Shown: positions 26,902-36,966, counted from the stretch's first letter. The stretch: 64,000 nucleotides of DNA from Gemella massiliensis (GCF_900120125.1 NZ_LT635546.1:471344-535343), one strand, 5' to 3'. A program made the numbers and translations. Notes: a model not told the origin generated them from the letters alone.

Positions 26902-26931
26902 TATTCTAGCACTAGAATACTTTCGTGTCAA
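26902..26931 (-). promoter_or_regulatory. PadR promoter with embedded palindromic operator
   Basis: On the minus strand TTGACA (26931-26926), a 17-nt spacer and TAGAAT (26908-26903). The palindrome TATTCTAG-CA-CTAGAATA (26902-26919) covers the -10 box and half of the spacer. The IS copy 3 target duplication begins 4 bp beyond the -35 box. Confidence 0.8.
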
Positions 26932-26935
26932 ATAA

Positions 26936-26960
26936 ATATTAAATAACTATTTTTCAAAAA
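26936..26960. repeat. Target-site duplication of IS copy 3, promoter side
   Basis: 25 bases (starting ATATTAAATAACTATT) repeated exactly at 28296-28320. The promoter-facing edge (26936) is 28 bp from the first base of the -10 box (26908). Confidence 0.95.
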
Positions 26961-27057
26961 TGTAGTGTTACAATAGATGTGAGACATATAATAAAAAAAA
27001 GAAGAGTAAATCCTGTATAATGAAGTTACACCAAATCAAAAAAAGGAATTTACTCTT

Positions 27058-28128
27058 ATGAAAACTATTATAACAGAAAATATAGAAAAAACACAACGAT
27101 ATATACCTCATACTTTACAAACAAGAATAGCTGCAGTTAAAACTTATAGAAATGGTAACTCTATCCGCTTTATTTGTAGGCGCTATAAAATATCAAAAGC
27201 CTCTCTTTTGCGTTGGAATAAAAAATATGACGGTACTAAAGAGTCTCTTATAGATAAGTCTCATAGACCTCATTCTATTCACCCTAACGCCCATACAGTT
27301 GAAGAATTGTCTTGGATTAAAAATCTTATTAAACGTAATCCTAATATTTCTATGATTGAATTATATGCTAAACTTAAATTCAACAAAGGTTATAAAAGAC
27401 ATCCTTGTTCTTTATTTAGAGTGCTTAGAAAATTAGGTTTTTATAAAGATACTAAGAAAAAAGTAATTCCTTATAAACCTAAACCTTATAATACACCTAC
27501 TGAAATTGGTAAAAAATGGCAACTTGATGTGAAATATGTTCCTAAACGTTGTTATGTAGGAGAAATTCCTGATAAATTTTATCAATATACTATTATTGAT
27601 GAAGCTACTAGGGAAAGATTTATTTTCCCTTTTAAAGAACAATCATCATACTCTACTGTTCAATTTGTTAAAATGGCTATTGATTATTTTGGGTATAAAC
27701 CCAAGATAATTCAAACTGATAATGGTTTTGAATTTACGCATTTTAAAGATACTAAACGAATACACCCTTTTGATGTATTGTGTAATAATCTTGGCATTAA
27801 ACATCAACTTATTAGACCTAGAACTCCTAGACATAACGGTAAGGTTGAACGTAGTCATAGAAATGATAATGAACGTTTTTACAGGCATTTATCTTTCTTT
27901 TCGTATGATGATCTTATATCTCAGATGAAAAAGTATCTATATCGCTCTAACCGTCTTCCTATGCAGACTTTAAATTGGCTTTCTCCTGTTGAAAAAAGAA
28001 AAGAGCTACGGAAAGAGTCTATAAAAATATGCCGGCTTTATAATTCCTTGTTAGATAATAGATTTCACAACTTATTTGTCAAGGACAAGGGCTACGCCTT
28101 TTTCAAATCCTTGACAAATAAGTTTTAG
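27058..28128 (+). CDS. IS1202-like DDE transposase, intact
   Basis: A 356-residue transposase. An N-terminal helix-turn-helix (about residues 34-55, RFICRRYKISKASLLRW) is followed by an integrase-type catalytic domain with Asp157 (QLDVKY), Asp221 (QTDNGFEF) and Glu264 (NGKVERSHR). The start is preceded by AAAAAAGGAA. A longer start used in copy 4 is out of frame here because of a one-base difference near 27030, which supports the ATG at 27058. The last codons lie within a long inverted repeat that continues past the stop. Confidence 0.93.
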   Translation: MKTIITENIEKTQRYIPHTLQTRIAAVKTYRNGNSIRFICRRYKISKASLLRWNKKYDGTKESLIDKSHRPHSIHPNAHTVEELSWIKNLIKRNPNISMIELYAKLKFNKGYKRHPCSLFRVLRKLGFYKDTKKKVIPYKPKPYNTPTEIGKKWQLDVKYVPKRCYVGEIPDKFYQYTIIDEATRERFIFPFKEQSSYSTVQFVKMAIDYFGYKPKIIQTDNGFEFTHFKDTKRIHPFDVLCNNLGIKHQLIRPRTPRHNGKVERSHRNDNERFYRHLSFFSYDDLISQMKKYLYRSNRLPMQTLNWLSPVEKRKELRKESIKICRLYNSLLDNRFHNLFVKDKGYAFFKSLTNKF

Positions 28129-28163
28129 AAATCTGAAATGTTCTCTAAGGAATTAAAGCTGGC
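28031..28163. repeat. Long inverted repeat across the transposase 3' end (copy 3)
   Basis: Arms of about 53 bp: GCCGGCTTTA...CAAGGA at the 5' side and TCCTTGACAA...AAGCTGGC at the 3' side. The inner 17 bp are perfect (28069-28085 with 28108-28124) around a 22-nt loop. It covers the last codons, the stop and the sequence beyond, and is conserved in copies 2 and 4. Confidence 0.85.
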
Positions 28164-28208
28164 AAATCTAATCAAATAATGTAATTTACGTCGGGGGCTT
28201 CATACGGT

Positions 28209-28234
28209 TTACATAGAAGCTAGCTTCTATGTAA
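28209..28234. repeat. 26-bp perfect palindrome in the IS right end (copy 3)
   Basis: TTACATAGAAGCT followed by its exact reverse complement, 61 bp from the right tip. Identical in copies 2 and 4. Confidence 0.9.
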
Positions 28235-28295
28235 TTCTATTATATCCGGTATTTATTTTTTACTTTTTTTGTCTCACATCATTTACAAATGTACA

Positions 28296-28320
28296 ATATT
28301 AAATAACTATTTTTCAAAAA
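28296..28320. repeat. Target-site duplication of IS copy 3, distal side
   Basis: Exact copy of 26936-26960. Confidence 0.95.
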
Positions 28321-28440
28321 ATTTAAACTCAATTTATAAAGATTTAATTATAAAATCTTTATAAATTATTTGCTCGGCTACTTTTATTATATTTATAATT
28401 TTTCTTTTCGGTATTTTGAAACTATAATGGTTAATATATA

Positions 28441-28478
28441 AAAATACTAAGCAGTTATCTGTGACCGCTTAGTATTTT
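28441..28478 (-). terminator. Terminator of the glgBCDAP operon
   Basis: 12-bp perfect arms (AAAATACTAAGC and GCTTAGTATTTT) with a 14-nt loop, 43 bp past the glgP stop, with a T-tract on the minus strand. Confidence 0.8.
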
Positions 28479-28496
28479 ATCCTTATTTTTTCTCAT
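28469..28496. repeat. 28-bp dispersed repeat, copy B1
   Basis: TTAGTATTTTATCCTTATTT plus eight more bases occur identically at 48268-48295. Similarity continues weakly for another 18 bp. Both copies lie just downstream of minus-strand operons. Confidence 0.7.
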
Positions 28497-28520
28497 ATCT
28501 TGTATTCTACATAAAGCTTG

Positions 28521-30914
28521 TTATTTTACTTTTTTTATATTCCAAATATTTTTTGCGTATTCTTCAACCGCTCTATCAGCTGAAAAAATACCGGCATTGG
28601 CTGTATTAATTAAACTCATACGTCCCCATTTTTCTTTATCTTGATAAATTTTAGAAACTTTTTCTTGCATTTCTACATAACTGTCAAAATCTGCTAAACA
28701 CATAAAATTATCTTGTGTTAAGAGATAATCTACGATAAAGCTAAAATTCATTCCACCAACTGTCATCGTACGAATAAAATCTAACGTTTCTTTAATACGT
28801 GGAGAACTGCTGTAGTATTCCCACGACTTATACCCACGTAGATTTAAGTCATTAACTTGTGATGTTTCTAAACCAAAGATAAAAATATTATCATGACCAA
28901 CAGCCTCACAAATTTCGACATTTGCTCCATCTAATGTTCCAAGAGTTATCGCTCCATTTAACATAAGTTTCATATTTCCCGTTCCACTCGCTTCTTTTCC
29001 GGCTTGAGAAATTTGTTCGCTTATGTCAGCGGCAGGAATAATTTTTTCTGCTAATATAACTTTATAATCCGGCAAAAATACTACTTTAATATACTCCCTG
29101 ACTAATTCATCAGATTCAATCATTTGAGAAATCGAATGAATAAATTTAATTATATTTTTTGCCATTTGGTATCCTGATGATGCTTTCGCCGCAAAAATAA
29201 ATGTCCTTGGTACAGGTCTTAAACCGTTATATTTAATTTCTTTGTATAAATAAACAATATGTAACGCATTTAATAGCTGACGTTTATATTCGTGCAAACG
29301 TTTTACCTGAACATCAAAAATAGAATTTGGATTGACTGTTATGCCGGTTGTATTTTGAATGTATTCAGCAAGTTGTTCTTTTTTAATTTTTTTAATTTTC
29401 ATTAATTGTTCAATAACTTTTTTATCGTTTACATAGTTATTTAATTTGTTAATTTTTGATAAATCTTTAATAAAATCATTACCAATAAGTTTTTCCAAAT
29501 AGATTGCTAATTCAGGATTTGCTTGACCCAGCCATCTTCTATGAGCAATACCGTTCGTTACATTTCCAAATTTAGTTGGATATAATTCATTAAATGCCTT
29601 AAATGTCGACTCTACCAATATATCACTATGTAATTTAGATACCCCATTCACATTATGACTACCAACTATAGATAGGTTCGCCATTCTTATTTGATTATCA
29701 TAAATAATAGCCGTTTGAGCTAGAGTATATCCTTTACCTTGTTCCAATACCCAAGCACAAAAACGCTTATTAATTTCTTCAATAATTGAGTAAATACGCG
29801 GTAATAATGGCTTGAACAAATCTACCGACCATTTTTCTAAGGCTTCTGACATAATAGTATGATTAGTATAAGCAAATGTTTTTGTTGTAATTTCCCACGC
29901 TTTTTCCCACGAATATCCGTATTCATCTAATAAAAGACGCATTAACTCCGGTACTCCCATTGCAGGATGGGTATCATTAATATGTAGCGCTACGTGCTCA
30001 GATAAATTTTCTAAAGTACCAAATTCATTATAATGATTCTTTATCAATTGCTGAAGTGATGCACTGATAAAAAAGTATTGTTGCTTAATACGCAATTCTT
30101 TACCCTCATTTGTACTATCGGCAGGATATAATAATTTAGAAATTGAAGAAGCGATTGCTTCTGCTTCTGATGATTTGGAGTATTCACCTTTTTCAAACAA
30201 TTTCATATTAAACCCGGTTTTTGCTTTTGCTTCCCATAGTCTTAAAGTATTAACGCTATCTGTTTTGTAACCGGATATTAATAAATCATATGGTTCGGCT
30301 TGGATTGCCGTGTAATTCTTGTGTTCAACGGTAAAACCTTTTTCGGTTAATTTTTCCTCAACATATCCATAAAAACGTACTTCAACTTCTTCGTCATTAC
30401 GATATACTAGACCGTATTTTCCAAGATCCAACCAATAATCCGGAAATTCTTCTTGCCATCCATTATTAATAACTTGTTTAAAAATACCATATTCATATAA
30501 AATAGAAAATCCCGTTACCGGATAATCATTACTTGTCAAAGCATCTAAATAACATGAAGCAAGTCTACCAAGTCCGCCGTTACCTAATCCCGGATCCGGT
30601 TCAATATTATAAATTTCATCTAATGAAAAATTATTATTCGCTAAATATTCTTTAACCTCTTGTTCTAATCCTAAATTAAATAAATTATTACGTAACGTAC
30701 GTCCTACTAAAAACTCCATTGACATATAGTATGCACGTTTTTGTTTAGTTTTCTTTAATTCTTGTTCATATGCAAATTTTTTCTCCGATAATTCTTCCCG
30801 TACCGTACTCATAACAGCCTCATATATTTGACGTTTACTTGCTGCATCAATTGTTATTCCAAATTGTCTTTTTAAATATTTTTCTATTTTTATTTCAAAT
30901 TTTTTTGCCCTCAT
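28521..30914 (-). CDS. glgP: Glycogen/starch/alpha-glucan phosphorylase
   Basis: A 797-residue GT35 enzyme that releases glucose 1-phosphate from glycogen ends. The pyridoxal-phosphate lysine is in EASGTGNMKLMLNGA, and GNGGLGRLASCYLDAL and the KRLHEYKRQLLN segment are family hallmarks. It is the last gene of the glg operon, so synthesis and breakdown enzymes share one transcript. Confidence 0.97.
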   Translation of the reverse strand: MRAKKFEIKIEKYLKRQFGITIDAASKRQIYEAVMSTVREELSEKKFAYEQELKKTKQKRAYYMSMEFLVGRTLRNNLFNLGLEQEVKEYLANNNFSLDEIYNIEPDPGLGNGGLGRLASCYLDALTSNDYPVTGFSILYEYGIFKQVINNGWQEEFPDYWLDLGKYGLVYRNDEEVEVRFYGYVEEKLTEKGFTVEHKNYTAIQAEPYDLLISGYKTDSVNTLRLWEAKAKTGFNMKLFEKGEYSKSSEAEAIASSISKLLYPADSTNEGKELRIKQQYFFISASLQQLIKNHYNEFGTLENLSEHVALHINDTHPAMGVPELMRLLLDEYGYSWEKAWEITTKTFAYTNHTIMSEALEKWSVDLFKPLLPRIYSIIEEINKRFCAWVLEQGKGYTLAQTAIIYDNQIRMANLSIVGSHNVNGVSKLHSDILVESTFKAFNELYPTKFGNVTNGIAHRRWLGQANPELAIYLEKLIGNDFIKDLSKINKLNNYVNDKKVIEQLMKIKKIKKEQLAEYIQNTTGITVNPNSIFDVQVKRLHEYKRQLLNALHIVYLYKEIKYNGLRPVPRTFIFAAKASSGYQMAKNIIKFIHSISQMIESDELVREYIKVVFLPDYKVILAEKIIPAADISEQISQAGKEASGTGNMKLMLNGAITLGTLDGANVEICEAVGHDNIFIFGLETSQVNDLNLRGYKSWEYYSSSPRIKETLDFIRTMTVGGMNFSFIVDYLLTQDNFMCLADFDSYVEMQEKVSKIYQDKEKWGRMSLINTANAGIFSADRAVEEYAKNIWNIKKVK

Positions 30915-30964
30915 CTATCTCTCCTAAATTATATTTTTCTATACTTATTACATTTTAAATATTA

Positions 30965-32383
30965 TTAAACTATCAACTTATACATATTTATATATTTTAC
31001 TGCTGATTTTTTCCAACTAACATCTTGTTGCATGGCGTTTTTTATTATTTTATTCCAGTTATAACGTTCTTGATAATAGCAATACGTTGCTCTATAAATC
31101 GCATCCAACATATCATAAGCATCAAATGTTTCAAAAGTAAATCCTGTGCCTTGAGATCCGTTAAACGGTTCAACAGTATCTTTCAATCCTCCTACACGAT
31201 GAACGATCGGAACAGTACCGTAACGCATTGAAATCATTTGTGACAATCCACATGGTTCTGTTTTTGACGGCATAAGAAACATGTCGCATGCTCCATATAT
31301 CTTTGCCGACATTTCGCCGGAAAACATGATTAAACTGCGCACTTTATCATGACGTCTAAACTCTAAAGAACGTAACGCATCCTCATAATGACTATCACCT
31401 ATACCGAGAATAATTAGCTGCGCTCCGCATTTTAAAATTTCATCAGCTACATGCAATAATAAGTCAATTCCCTTTTGATGTGTAAGGCGGGTTACCATAC
31501 CTATCATCGGTATATTTTCATTTATCTCCAACGCCATTTCTTCTTGTAATTTTAATTTATTTTGTACTTTATTTTTAATAGTTTCCAAATCGTAATTCTT
31601 ATAAAGTTGTTTATCTGTTTTTGGATTAAATTTGTCTATATCTAAACCATTAACAATACCATGTAGTTTCCCTTGTTCAACCCTTAATATACTGTCTAAA
31701 CCATAAGAAAAATACGGTTCTAAAATTTCATGAGAATATGTTTCACTCACCGTATTAATACAATCCGCCAATTGAATAGCACCTTTTAATAAATTCAAAT
31801 TACCGTTATTAATTAATGCATCAAAATATTTATTATCTAAACCGAATAAATCTCCCATATCATATGGATTGAATATTCCTTGGAATTCTATGTTATGAAT
31901 TGAAATGACACTTTTTATTTTATTATAAAAATTTTCACCACGTGATTTCAAATCATCTAAATATATAACTGATAGTGCTGTATGCCAATCGTTAGCATTA
32001 AGAACATCCGGTTTATATTCTATATGAGGTAATATTTCCAATGCCGCTTTTGAGAAAAATGCAAAACGCTCTCCATCATCATCTTGTCCATAAATACTCG
32101 AACGATTAAAATATTGTTCATTATCAATAAAATAAAATTTTACACCATCAATTTCCGTTTCAAAAATACCGCAGTATGCTTTTCTCCAACCTAAATTAAT
32201 AAAAATATGTTTTTTATATTGTAAATTAAATTTTTCTCTATCAATTGAAGTATATAACGGTAAAATTACTCTTGCTTCAACATCTTCATCTTGCAATGCT
32301 TTTGGTAACGAACCTATTACATCACCTAGTCCGCCAACTTTAACAAAAGGTGCAGCCTCTGCTGCCACAAATAACACTTTCAT
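30965..32383 (-). CDS. glgA: Glycogen synthase (ADP-glucose type)
   Basis: A GT5 glycosyltransferase, 472 residues, that adds glucose from ADP-glucose to the growing alpha-1,4 chain. The ADP-glucose-binding motif KVGGLGDV is at residues 15-22 and the C-terminal EPCGLSQM carries the conserved glutamate region. Located between glgD and glgP. Confidence 0.96.
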   Translation of the reverse strand: MKVLFVAAEAAPFVKVGGLGDVIGSLPKALQDEDVEARVILPLYTSIDREKFNLQYKKHIFINLGWRKAYCGIFETEIDGVKFYFIDNEQYFNRSSIYGQDDDGERFAFFSKAALEILPHIEYKPDVLNANDWHTALSVIYLDDLKSRGENFYNKIKSVISIHNIEFQGIFNPYDMGDLFGLDNKYFDALINNGNLNLLKGAIQLADCINTVSETYSHEILEPYFSYGLDSILRVEQGKLHGIVNGLDIDKFNPKTDKQLYKNYDLETIKNKVQNKLKLQEEMALEINENIPMIGMVTRLTHQKGIDLLLHVADEILKCGAQLIILGIGDSHYEDALRSLEFRRHDKVRSLIMFSGEMSAKIYGACDMFLMPSKTEPCGLSQMISMRYGTVPIVHRVGGLKDTVEPFNGSQGTGFTFETFDAYDMLDAIYRATYCYYQERYNWNKIIKNAMQQDVSWKKSAVKYINMYKLIV

Positions 32384-32522
32384 TATAACATCTCCTTAGT
32401 TGTTATTAATCAATACAAAAAGTTTAAAACATCACCATATAGTCTTATTAACTTCATTATACTTCATTTTCTCCCCAAAATCGAAAACCTCATATAACCC
32501 GGCGATGCTCTAACCTCGTATA

Positions 32523-33638
32523 TTATACTCTTTTTCCTTTTTCAATAATTATAGGATTGTTTTCTGCACCTTTTAGTTTCATATCTTCTGATATTTCAAC
32601 TAATTTATCTGAAATAATATAATCAACATATGCATTACGATTAATTATTCCATTTTGCATAATAATTGAATTTTTTACTATTGCTCCTTCTTCCACTACC
32701 ACGTCTCTAAATAAAATACTATTCTCAACAGTTCCTTTGATTACACAACCATCTCCCAACAATGAATTACTTACTACAGAATGTTCTCCGTAACGTGTAG
32801 GTACACTATCTTGAACCCGCGTTAGTATATCCGTCCCTGATAAAAATACTTCATTTAATTTATCACGATTTAATAAATCTCTGTTAAATTCAAAATATGA
32901 TTTCACCGTATTAATAGTCATACTATACCCTGTTATTTCGTAGGCATAAACATTTAACTGGTGGAAGTTTTTAGCTACATAATCTAACAGTATATCTTCC
33001 CAACCTAGTGTTAATCCCTTTTTTACAACCTCTTTAAATAACTCTTTAGTCATATTATAAATTTTAACTTGCGTTGCACATACTTCATTCGAACCGTTAA
33101 AATGATATAAGCTGTCATACACGCGATTATTTTCATCAAAAATAATTTGTGATTCACCAATATTAGGTTGTCTATAAGTATACGCAAGTGTTATATCTGC
33201 ATTAGTAGCTAAATGATATTTTAACATTTCTTTAAAGTCAATATTACCAATAATATTAGAATCCACTAGAATACAATATTCTTCCAATAAACTATCTGCA
33301 TATACCACTGTATTACTCAATGCTTCTATTTTATTGCGTGCCACACGTGTTGATAAATGATTTGATAAAGGGGTAATGAACTTAAGTCCACGATTTTTAC
33401 GATTTAAATCCCAATCTTTCCCCCAACCTACATGATCCATTAATGATTTATAGTTTTGATTACTGACGATTGCTATATTCGGCACTTCCGCCTTAACCAA
33501 TGACGACAACATAAAATCCACCATTCTATATCTCGATGCAACCGGTAACGACGCAAGTGTTCTATCTCTTACCAATCCTTGCAAATCATTGCTTTTTTTA
33601 TAACTATCTGCGAACAATATACAAAAGGCATTTACCAT
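32523..33638 (-). CDS. glgD: GlgD, ADP-glucose pyrophosphorylase second subunit
   Basis: A 371-residue homologue of GlgC found as partner subunit in Firmicutes. The nucleotide-binding loop of GlgC (AGGQGTRL) is replaced by FADSYKKSNDLQ, so it is probably not catalytic alone and instead modulates GlgC. A left-handed beta-helix region follows in the C-terminal third. The start is ATG 33638, after a G-rich ribosome site, directly behind the glgC stop; a longer in-frame ATG at 33680 would overlap glgC. Confidence 0.93.
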   Translation of the reverse strand: MVNAFCILFADSYKKSNDLQGLVRDRTLASLPVASRYRMVDFMLSSLVKAEVPNIAIVSNQNYKSLMDHVGWGKDWDLNRKNRGLKFITPLSNHLSTRVARNKIEALSNTVVYADSLLEEYCILVDSNIIGNIDFKEMLKYHLATNADITLAYTYRQPNIGESQIIFDENNRVYDSLYHFNGSNEVCATQVKIYNMTKELFKEVVKKGLTLGWEDILLDYVAKNFHQLNVYAYEITGYSMTINTVKSYFEFNRDLLNRDKLNEVFLSGTDILTRVQDSVPTRYGEHSVVSNSLLGDGCVIKGTVENSILFRDVVVEEGAIVKNSIIMQNGIINRNAYVDYIISDKLVEISEDMKLKGAENNPIIIEKGKRV

Positions 33639-33639
33639 A

Positions 33640-34812
33640 TCAAATTTCCCCCGCCTTTCTATTTTCATATACAATTTCATCTTTACCTATAATGGTAATC
33701 ATCTCATGACCTAAAACAATATCTCTATGCCCTACTTCTACATATGCTTTAATAACAGCACCTTCTGCTGCAATAGAATTATAAACTTTTGCTCCCTGTT
33801 CAATATGTGCATTTTCCATAATAATACTGCCAACTACTTCTGCTCCTTCTTCTATTGTAACACCTGAAGAAATAATTGAACTGTTAACATTTCCCAAAAC
33901 AGATGTTCCATCAGAAATCATAGACTCTTTTACCCGTGCCGTGTTACCGATATACTGTGGCATAACCCCTGCGTGACGATAGTAAATACGCCAAAGTTTA
34001 TCATCAATATTAAAGTTTTCTTTGTTTTTAATTAAGTCCATGTTAGCTTCCCACAAACTTTCAATAGTTCCTACATCTTTCCAATATCCTGCAAATGGGA
34101 ATGCATATATTTTCTTTCCTTCGTTAAGCATCATTGGTATAATATTTTTCCCAAAATCTTTTTCACTATATTTATTTTCTTCATCACGAATTAAATATTC
34201 ACGCAATTCTTTCCAACTGAAAATATAAATCCCCATAGATGCCTTTGTTGAAATCGGATGCTCCGGTTTTTCCAAAAATTCTGTTACACGTAATTCTTCA
34301 TCCGTATTTAAAATACCGAAACGATTCGCCTCTTCTATTGACACATTAATATGCGCAATAGTTAAGTCCGCATCCTTTTGTTTGTGAAAATCAAGCATTT
34401 CTTTATAATTCATTTTATAAATATGATCTCCCGACAAGATAAGTACATAATCCGGATTATACTGTTCAATATAATTTATATTTTGATAAATTGCATTTGC
34501 AGTTCCTTTATACCATTCTCCCGTTTTACCTGCTGTATATGGCGGTAAAATTGATAAACCGCCATCCATTCTATCTAAATCCCATGGTTGACCATTCCCC
34601 ATATATGAATTTAACTCCAGTGGCATAAATTGAGTTAACACACCTACTGTCGAAATACCGGAGTTTGCACAATTAGATAATGGAAAATCTATAATTCGAT
34701 ACTTTCCACCAAACGGTACCGCCGGTTTTGCCATATCTTTTGTTAATACTTGTAATCTTGTTCCCTGTCCGCCTGCTAATAACATCGCCACTATTTCTTT
34801 TTTTCGCACCAT
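33640..34812 (-). CDS. glgC: Glucose-1-phosphate adenylyltransferase
   Basis: The catalytic ADP-glucose pyrophosphorylase, which commits glucose 1-phosphate to glycogen. [10 protein letters not shown] near the N-terminus and [13 protein letters not shown] and GYWKDVGT further on are the expected active-site blocks. The start ATG 34812 follows GGGAGA; the ATG five codons upstream lacks a ribosome site. The product is 390 residues. Confidence 0.95.
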   Translation of the reverse strand: MVRKKEIVAMLLAGGQGTRLQVLTKDMAKPAVPFGGKYRIIDFPLSNCANSGISTVGVLTQFMPLELNSYMGNGQPWDLDRMDGGLSILPPYTAGKTGEWYKGTANAIYQNINYIEQYNPDYVLILSGDHIYKMNYKEMLDFHKQKDADLTIAHINVSIEEANRFGILNTDEELRVTEFLEKPEHPISTKASMGIYIFSWKELREYLIRDEENKYSEKDFGKNIIPMMLNEGKKIYAFPFAGYWKDVGTIESLWEANMDLIKNKENFNIDDKLWRIYYRHAGVMPQYIGNTARVKESMISDGTSVLGNVNSSIISSGVTIEEGAEVVGSIIMENAHIEQGAKVYNSIAAEGAVIKAYVEVGHRDIVLGHEMITIIGKDEIVYENRKAGEI

Positions 34813-34835
34813 TGTATAATCTCCCATCTATAAGT

Positions 34836-36689
34836 TTAGTATTTTTTCTCTATATATAATGTTGCATAAGGTGGAATATTTATACTTAAAGTATATTTAA
34901 AATTATTTTTTTCTTTTTTAACTGTTTTTAAATTTCTATTTTGTAATCCGCTTCCGTCATATTTTTTTGCATCTGAATTAAGTACCACTTTATAACTTCC
35001 CCAAGCATCTACACCAACTTCATAACCTTTTAAAGTTTGACCTGAAAAATTGGATACCACCAACACTTCTTTATCATTATTATCTTTACGTAAAAATGCA
35101 AAAACTTCATTTTGTTTATCATCAACAATATGCCACTTAAAACCGCTCCAATCACCATCGTTTTGCCAAAAAGCCGACGTTTGTCTATAGTATTTATTTA
35201 ACTCTTTTACATAGCGATGTGTAGCTACATGTTTTGGATATAACATAAGCAACCAATCAAGTTCTCTCACTTCATCCCATTCAATAAATTGAGCAATATC
35301 AATTCCCATAAATGTCAATTTTTTGCCGGGATGAGCAAACATATAACCTAAAAATGCTCTAAAATTATTAAATTTATCATCATAAGCTACAGGGCTTTTA
35401 TCTAATAAGGATTTTTTACCATGTACCACCTCATCGTGCGAGATTGGTAGTATAAAATTCTCCGAAAAAGCATAGTACATTGAAAATGTAAATTTATCAT
35501 GTGAACCGTTTCTAAAAAAGGGATCAATTTCAAGATAATTAAGGCTATCATTCATCCACCCCATATTCCATTTAAAATTAAAACCAAGTCCACCGTGTTC
35601 TACCGGTACTGTAATTTTTGGATAACTCGTTGATTCTTCGGCAATCATCATGACGGTTGGATAATATTCTCTTACGTGATTATTCAAAGTCTTTAAAAAA
35701 TCTATAGCTTCTAAATTTTCAAAGCCTCCATAAATATTTCGAGCAGATTCGTCATCATCACGACAGTAATTTAAAAAAATCATCGAACTAACCGCATCTA
35801 CCCTAAGTCCGTCTATATGAAATTTATCCAACCAGTAAACAGCGCTTGATATTAAAAAAGATTTAACTTCATTTTTACCATAGTCAAAAACCCTTGTACC
35901 CCAACCAGCATGTTCCATTTTTCTAACGTCTGAATATTCATAACATTGCGTACCGTCAAATTCGTATAACCCATGTTCATCTTTTGTAAAATGTCCGGGA
36001 ACCCAATCCAAAATAACGCCTATGTTATTTTGATGACACTTATCAACAAAATACATAAAATCTTCCGGTATTCCATACCTTGACGTAGGAGCAAAATATC
36101 CTGTTACCTGATACCCCCAAGATTTATCGTAAGGATATTCAGTTATTGGCATTAATTCTATATGGGTATAATTCATTTCTTTTACATAGGAAACTAATTC
36201 TTCTGCTAAAGCCTGATAACTTAATTCATTTCCAAGTTCATCATGTTTCCATGAACCAAGATGAACTTCGTATATATTCATCGGTTCCGTATAAGGTATC
36301 GTTCTTTTTTTCATCCATTTTTCATCATGCCATTGATAAGAAAAATCTTTATAAACCTTTGATGCGGTTTCGGGTCTTGTTTCTGAGTGTCTTGCATAAG
36401 GATCTGCTTTCCATAACTCTTTTCCACTCGAGGTTACTATAAAATATTTATAGCTATCATATTGCTTTATATTCGGTAATTTGATTTCATAAATACCCTT
36501 ATTGCTAATTCGTTTCATCTCATGAATTTTCGGTTTCCAACCACAAAATTCTCCCGTAACATAAACTTTTTTAGCGTTTGGTGCCCATACTCTAAATGTG
36601 CATCCATCTTCACTCAGAAAGGAACCTAAAAAATCGTATGAATGATAATTTGTTCCCTCATGAAATAAATATTCCGCCACATTATCCAC
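34836..36689 (-). CDS. glgB: 1,4-alpha-glucan branching enzyme
   Basis: A 617-residue enzyme with an N-terminal CBM48 domain (GCTFRVWAPNAKKVYV) and a GH13_9 barrel. The catalytic nucleophile lies in IDGLRVDAVSSM, the acid in MIAEESTSYP and the third acidic residue in PISHDEVVHG. It creates alpha-1,6 branches. It uses a GTG start 8 nt after AGGAGG. First gene of the operon; a cre-like site lies on its promoter. Confidence 0.96.
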   Translation of the reverse strand: MDNVAEYLFHEGTNYHSYDFLGSFLSEDGCTFRVWAPNAKKVYVTGEFCGWKPKIHEMKRISNKGIYEIKLPNIKQYDSYKYFIVTSSGKELWKADPYARHSETRPETASKVYKDFSYQWHDEKWMKKRTIPYTEPMNIYEVHLGSWKHDELGNELSYQALAEELVSYVKEMNYTHIELMPITEYPYDKSWGYQVTGYFAPTSRYGIPEDFMYFVDKCHQNNIGVILDWVPGHFTKDEHGLYEFDGTQCYEYSDVRKMEHAGWGTRVFDYGKNEVKSFLISSAVYWLDKFHIDGLRVDAVSSMIFLNYCRDDDESARNIYGGFENLEAIDFLKTLNNHVREYYPTVMMIAEESTSYPKITVPVEHGGLGFNFKWNMGWMNDSLNYLEIDPFFRNGSHDKFTFSMYYAFSENFILPISHDEVVHGKKSLLDKSPVAYDDKFNNFRAFLGYMFAHPGKKLTFMGIDIAQFIEWDEVRELDWLLMLYPKHVATHRYVKELNKYYRQTSAFWQNDGDWSGFKWHIVDDKQNEVFAFLRKDNNDKEVLVVSNFSGQTLKGYEVGVDAWGSYKVVLNSDAKKYDGSGLQNRNLKTVKKEKNNFKYTLSINIPPYATLYIEKKY

Positions 36690-36723
36690 TATATTACCTC
36701 CTATTCCTAATTATAATATTTTC

Positions 36724-36737
36724 AGGAAACGTTTTCT
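36724..36737. promoter_or_regulatory. cre-like site (CcpA) on the glg promoter
   Basis: AGGAAACGTTTTCT resembles the catabolite-responsive element, with the central CG and near-symmetric arms; three outer positions differ from consensus. It covers spacer and -35 of the glgB promoter, a position that suggests repression by CcpA. Confidence 0.5.
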
Positions 36738-36937
36738 TCATTTGCTAAAAAAATATAAAACCTATACTTCAAGAATAAAACTTATTTTTTAGCATTAATT
36801 ATAAAAAAATTTCACTTTTATTTTACATTTTCATTATAGCATAAATCTTATTTTTATCAAAAGAATTTAATGATTTTTTTTATTTTTTATATTTTATTAA
36901 TTTCAAATATAAAAAATTTTTTAGTAGTTTTTCTATA

Positions 36938-36966
36938 TTTACTTTACTTGTTTTTTGTAATACAAT
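36938..36966 (+). promoter_or_regulatory. Promoter of the GH13 alpha-glycosidase gene
   Basis: TTTACT (36938-36943), a 17-nt spacer and TACAAT (36961-36966), about 38 bp before the ATG. Confidence 0.7.

Larger units (their letters stand above)
26961..28295 (+). mobile_element. IS1202-like insertion sequence, copy 3 (apparently intact)
   Basis: A 1335-bp element with tips TGTAGTG and TGTACA. The ends share the subterminal inverted block GATGTGAGACA and are flanked by a perfect 25-bp duplication. The left end faces the PadR promoter and the transposase reads away from it. It is nearly identical to the other copies, implying recent spread. Confidence 0.95.

Noticed and set aside
27433-27888. 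Antisense ORFs inside the transposase genes
   Set aside because: They repeat in every IS copy as shadows of the transposase frame and lack ribosome sites.
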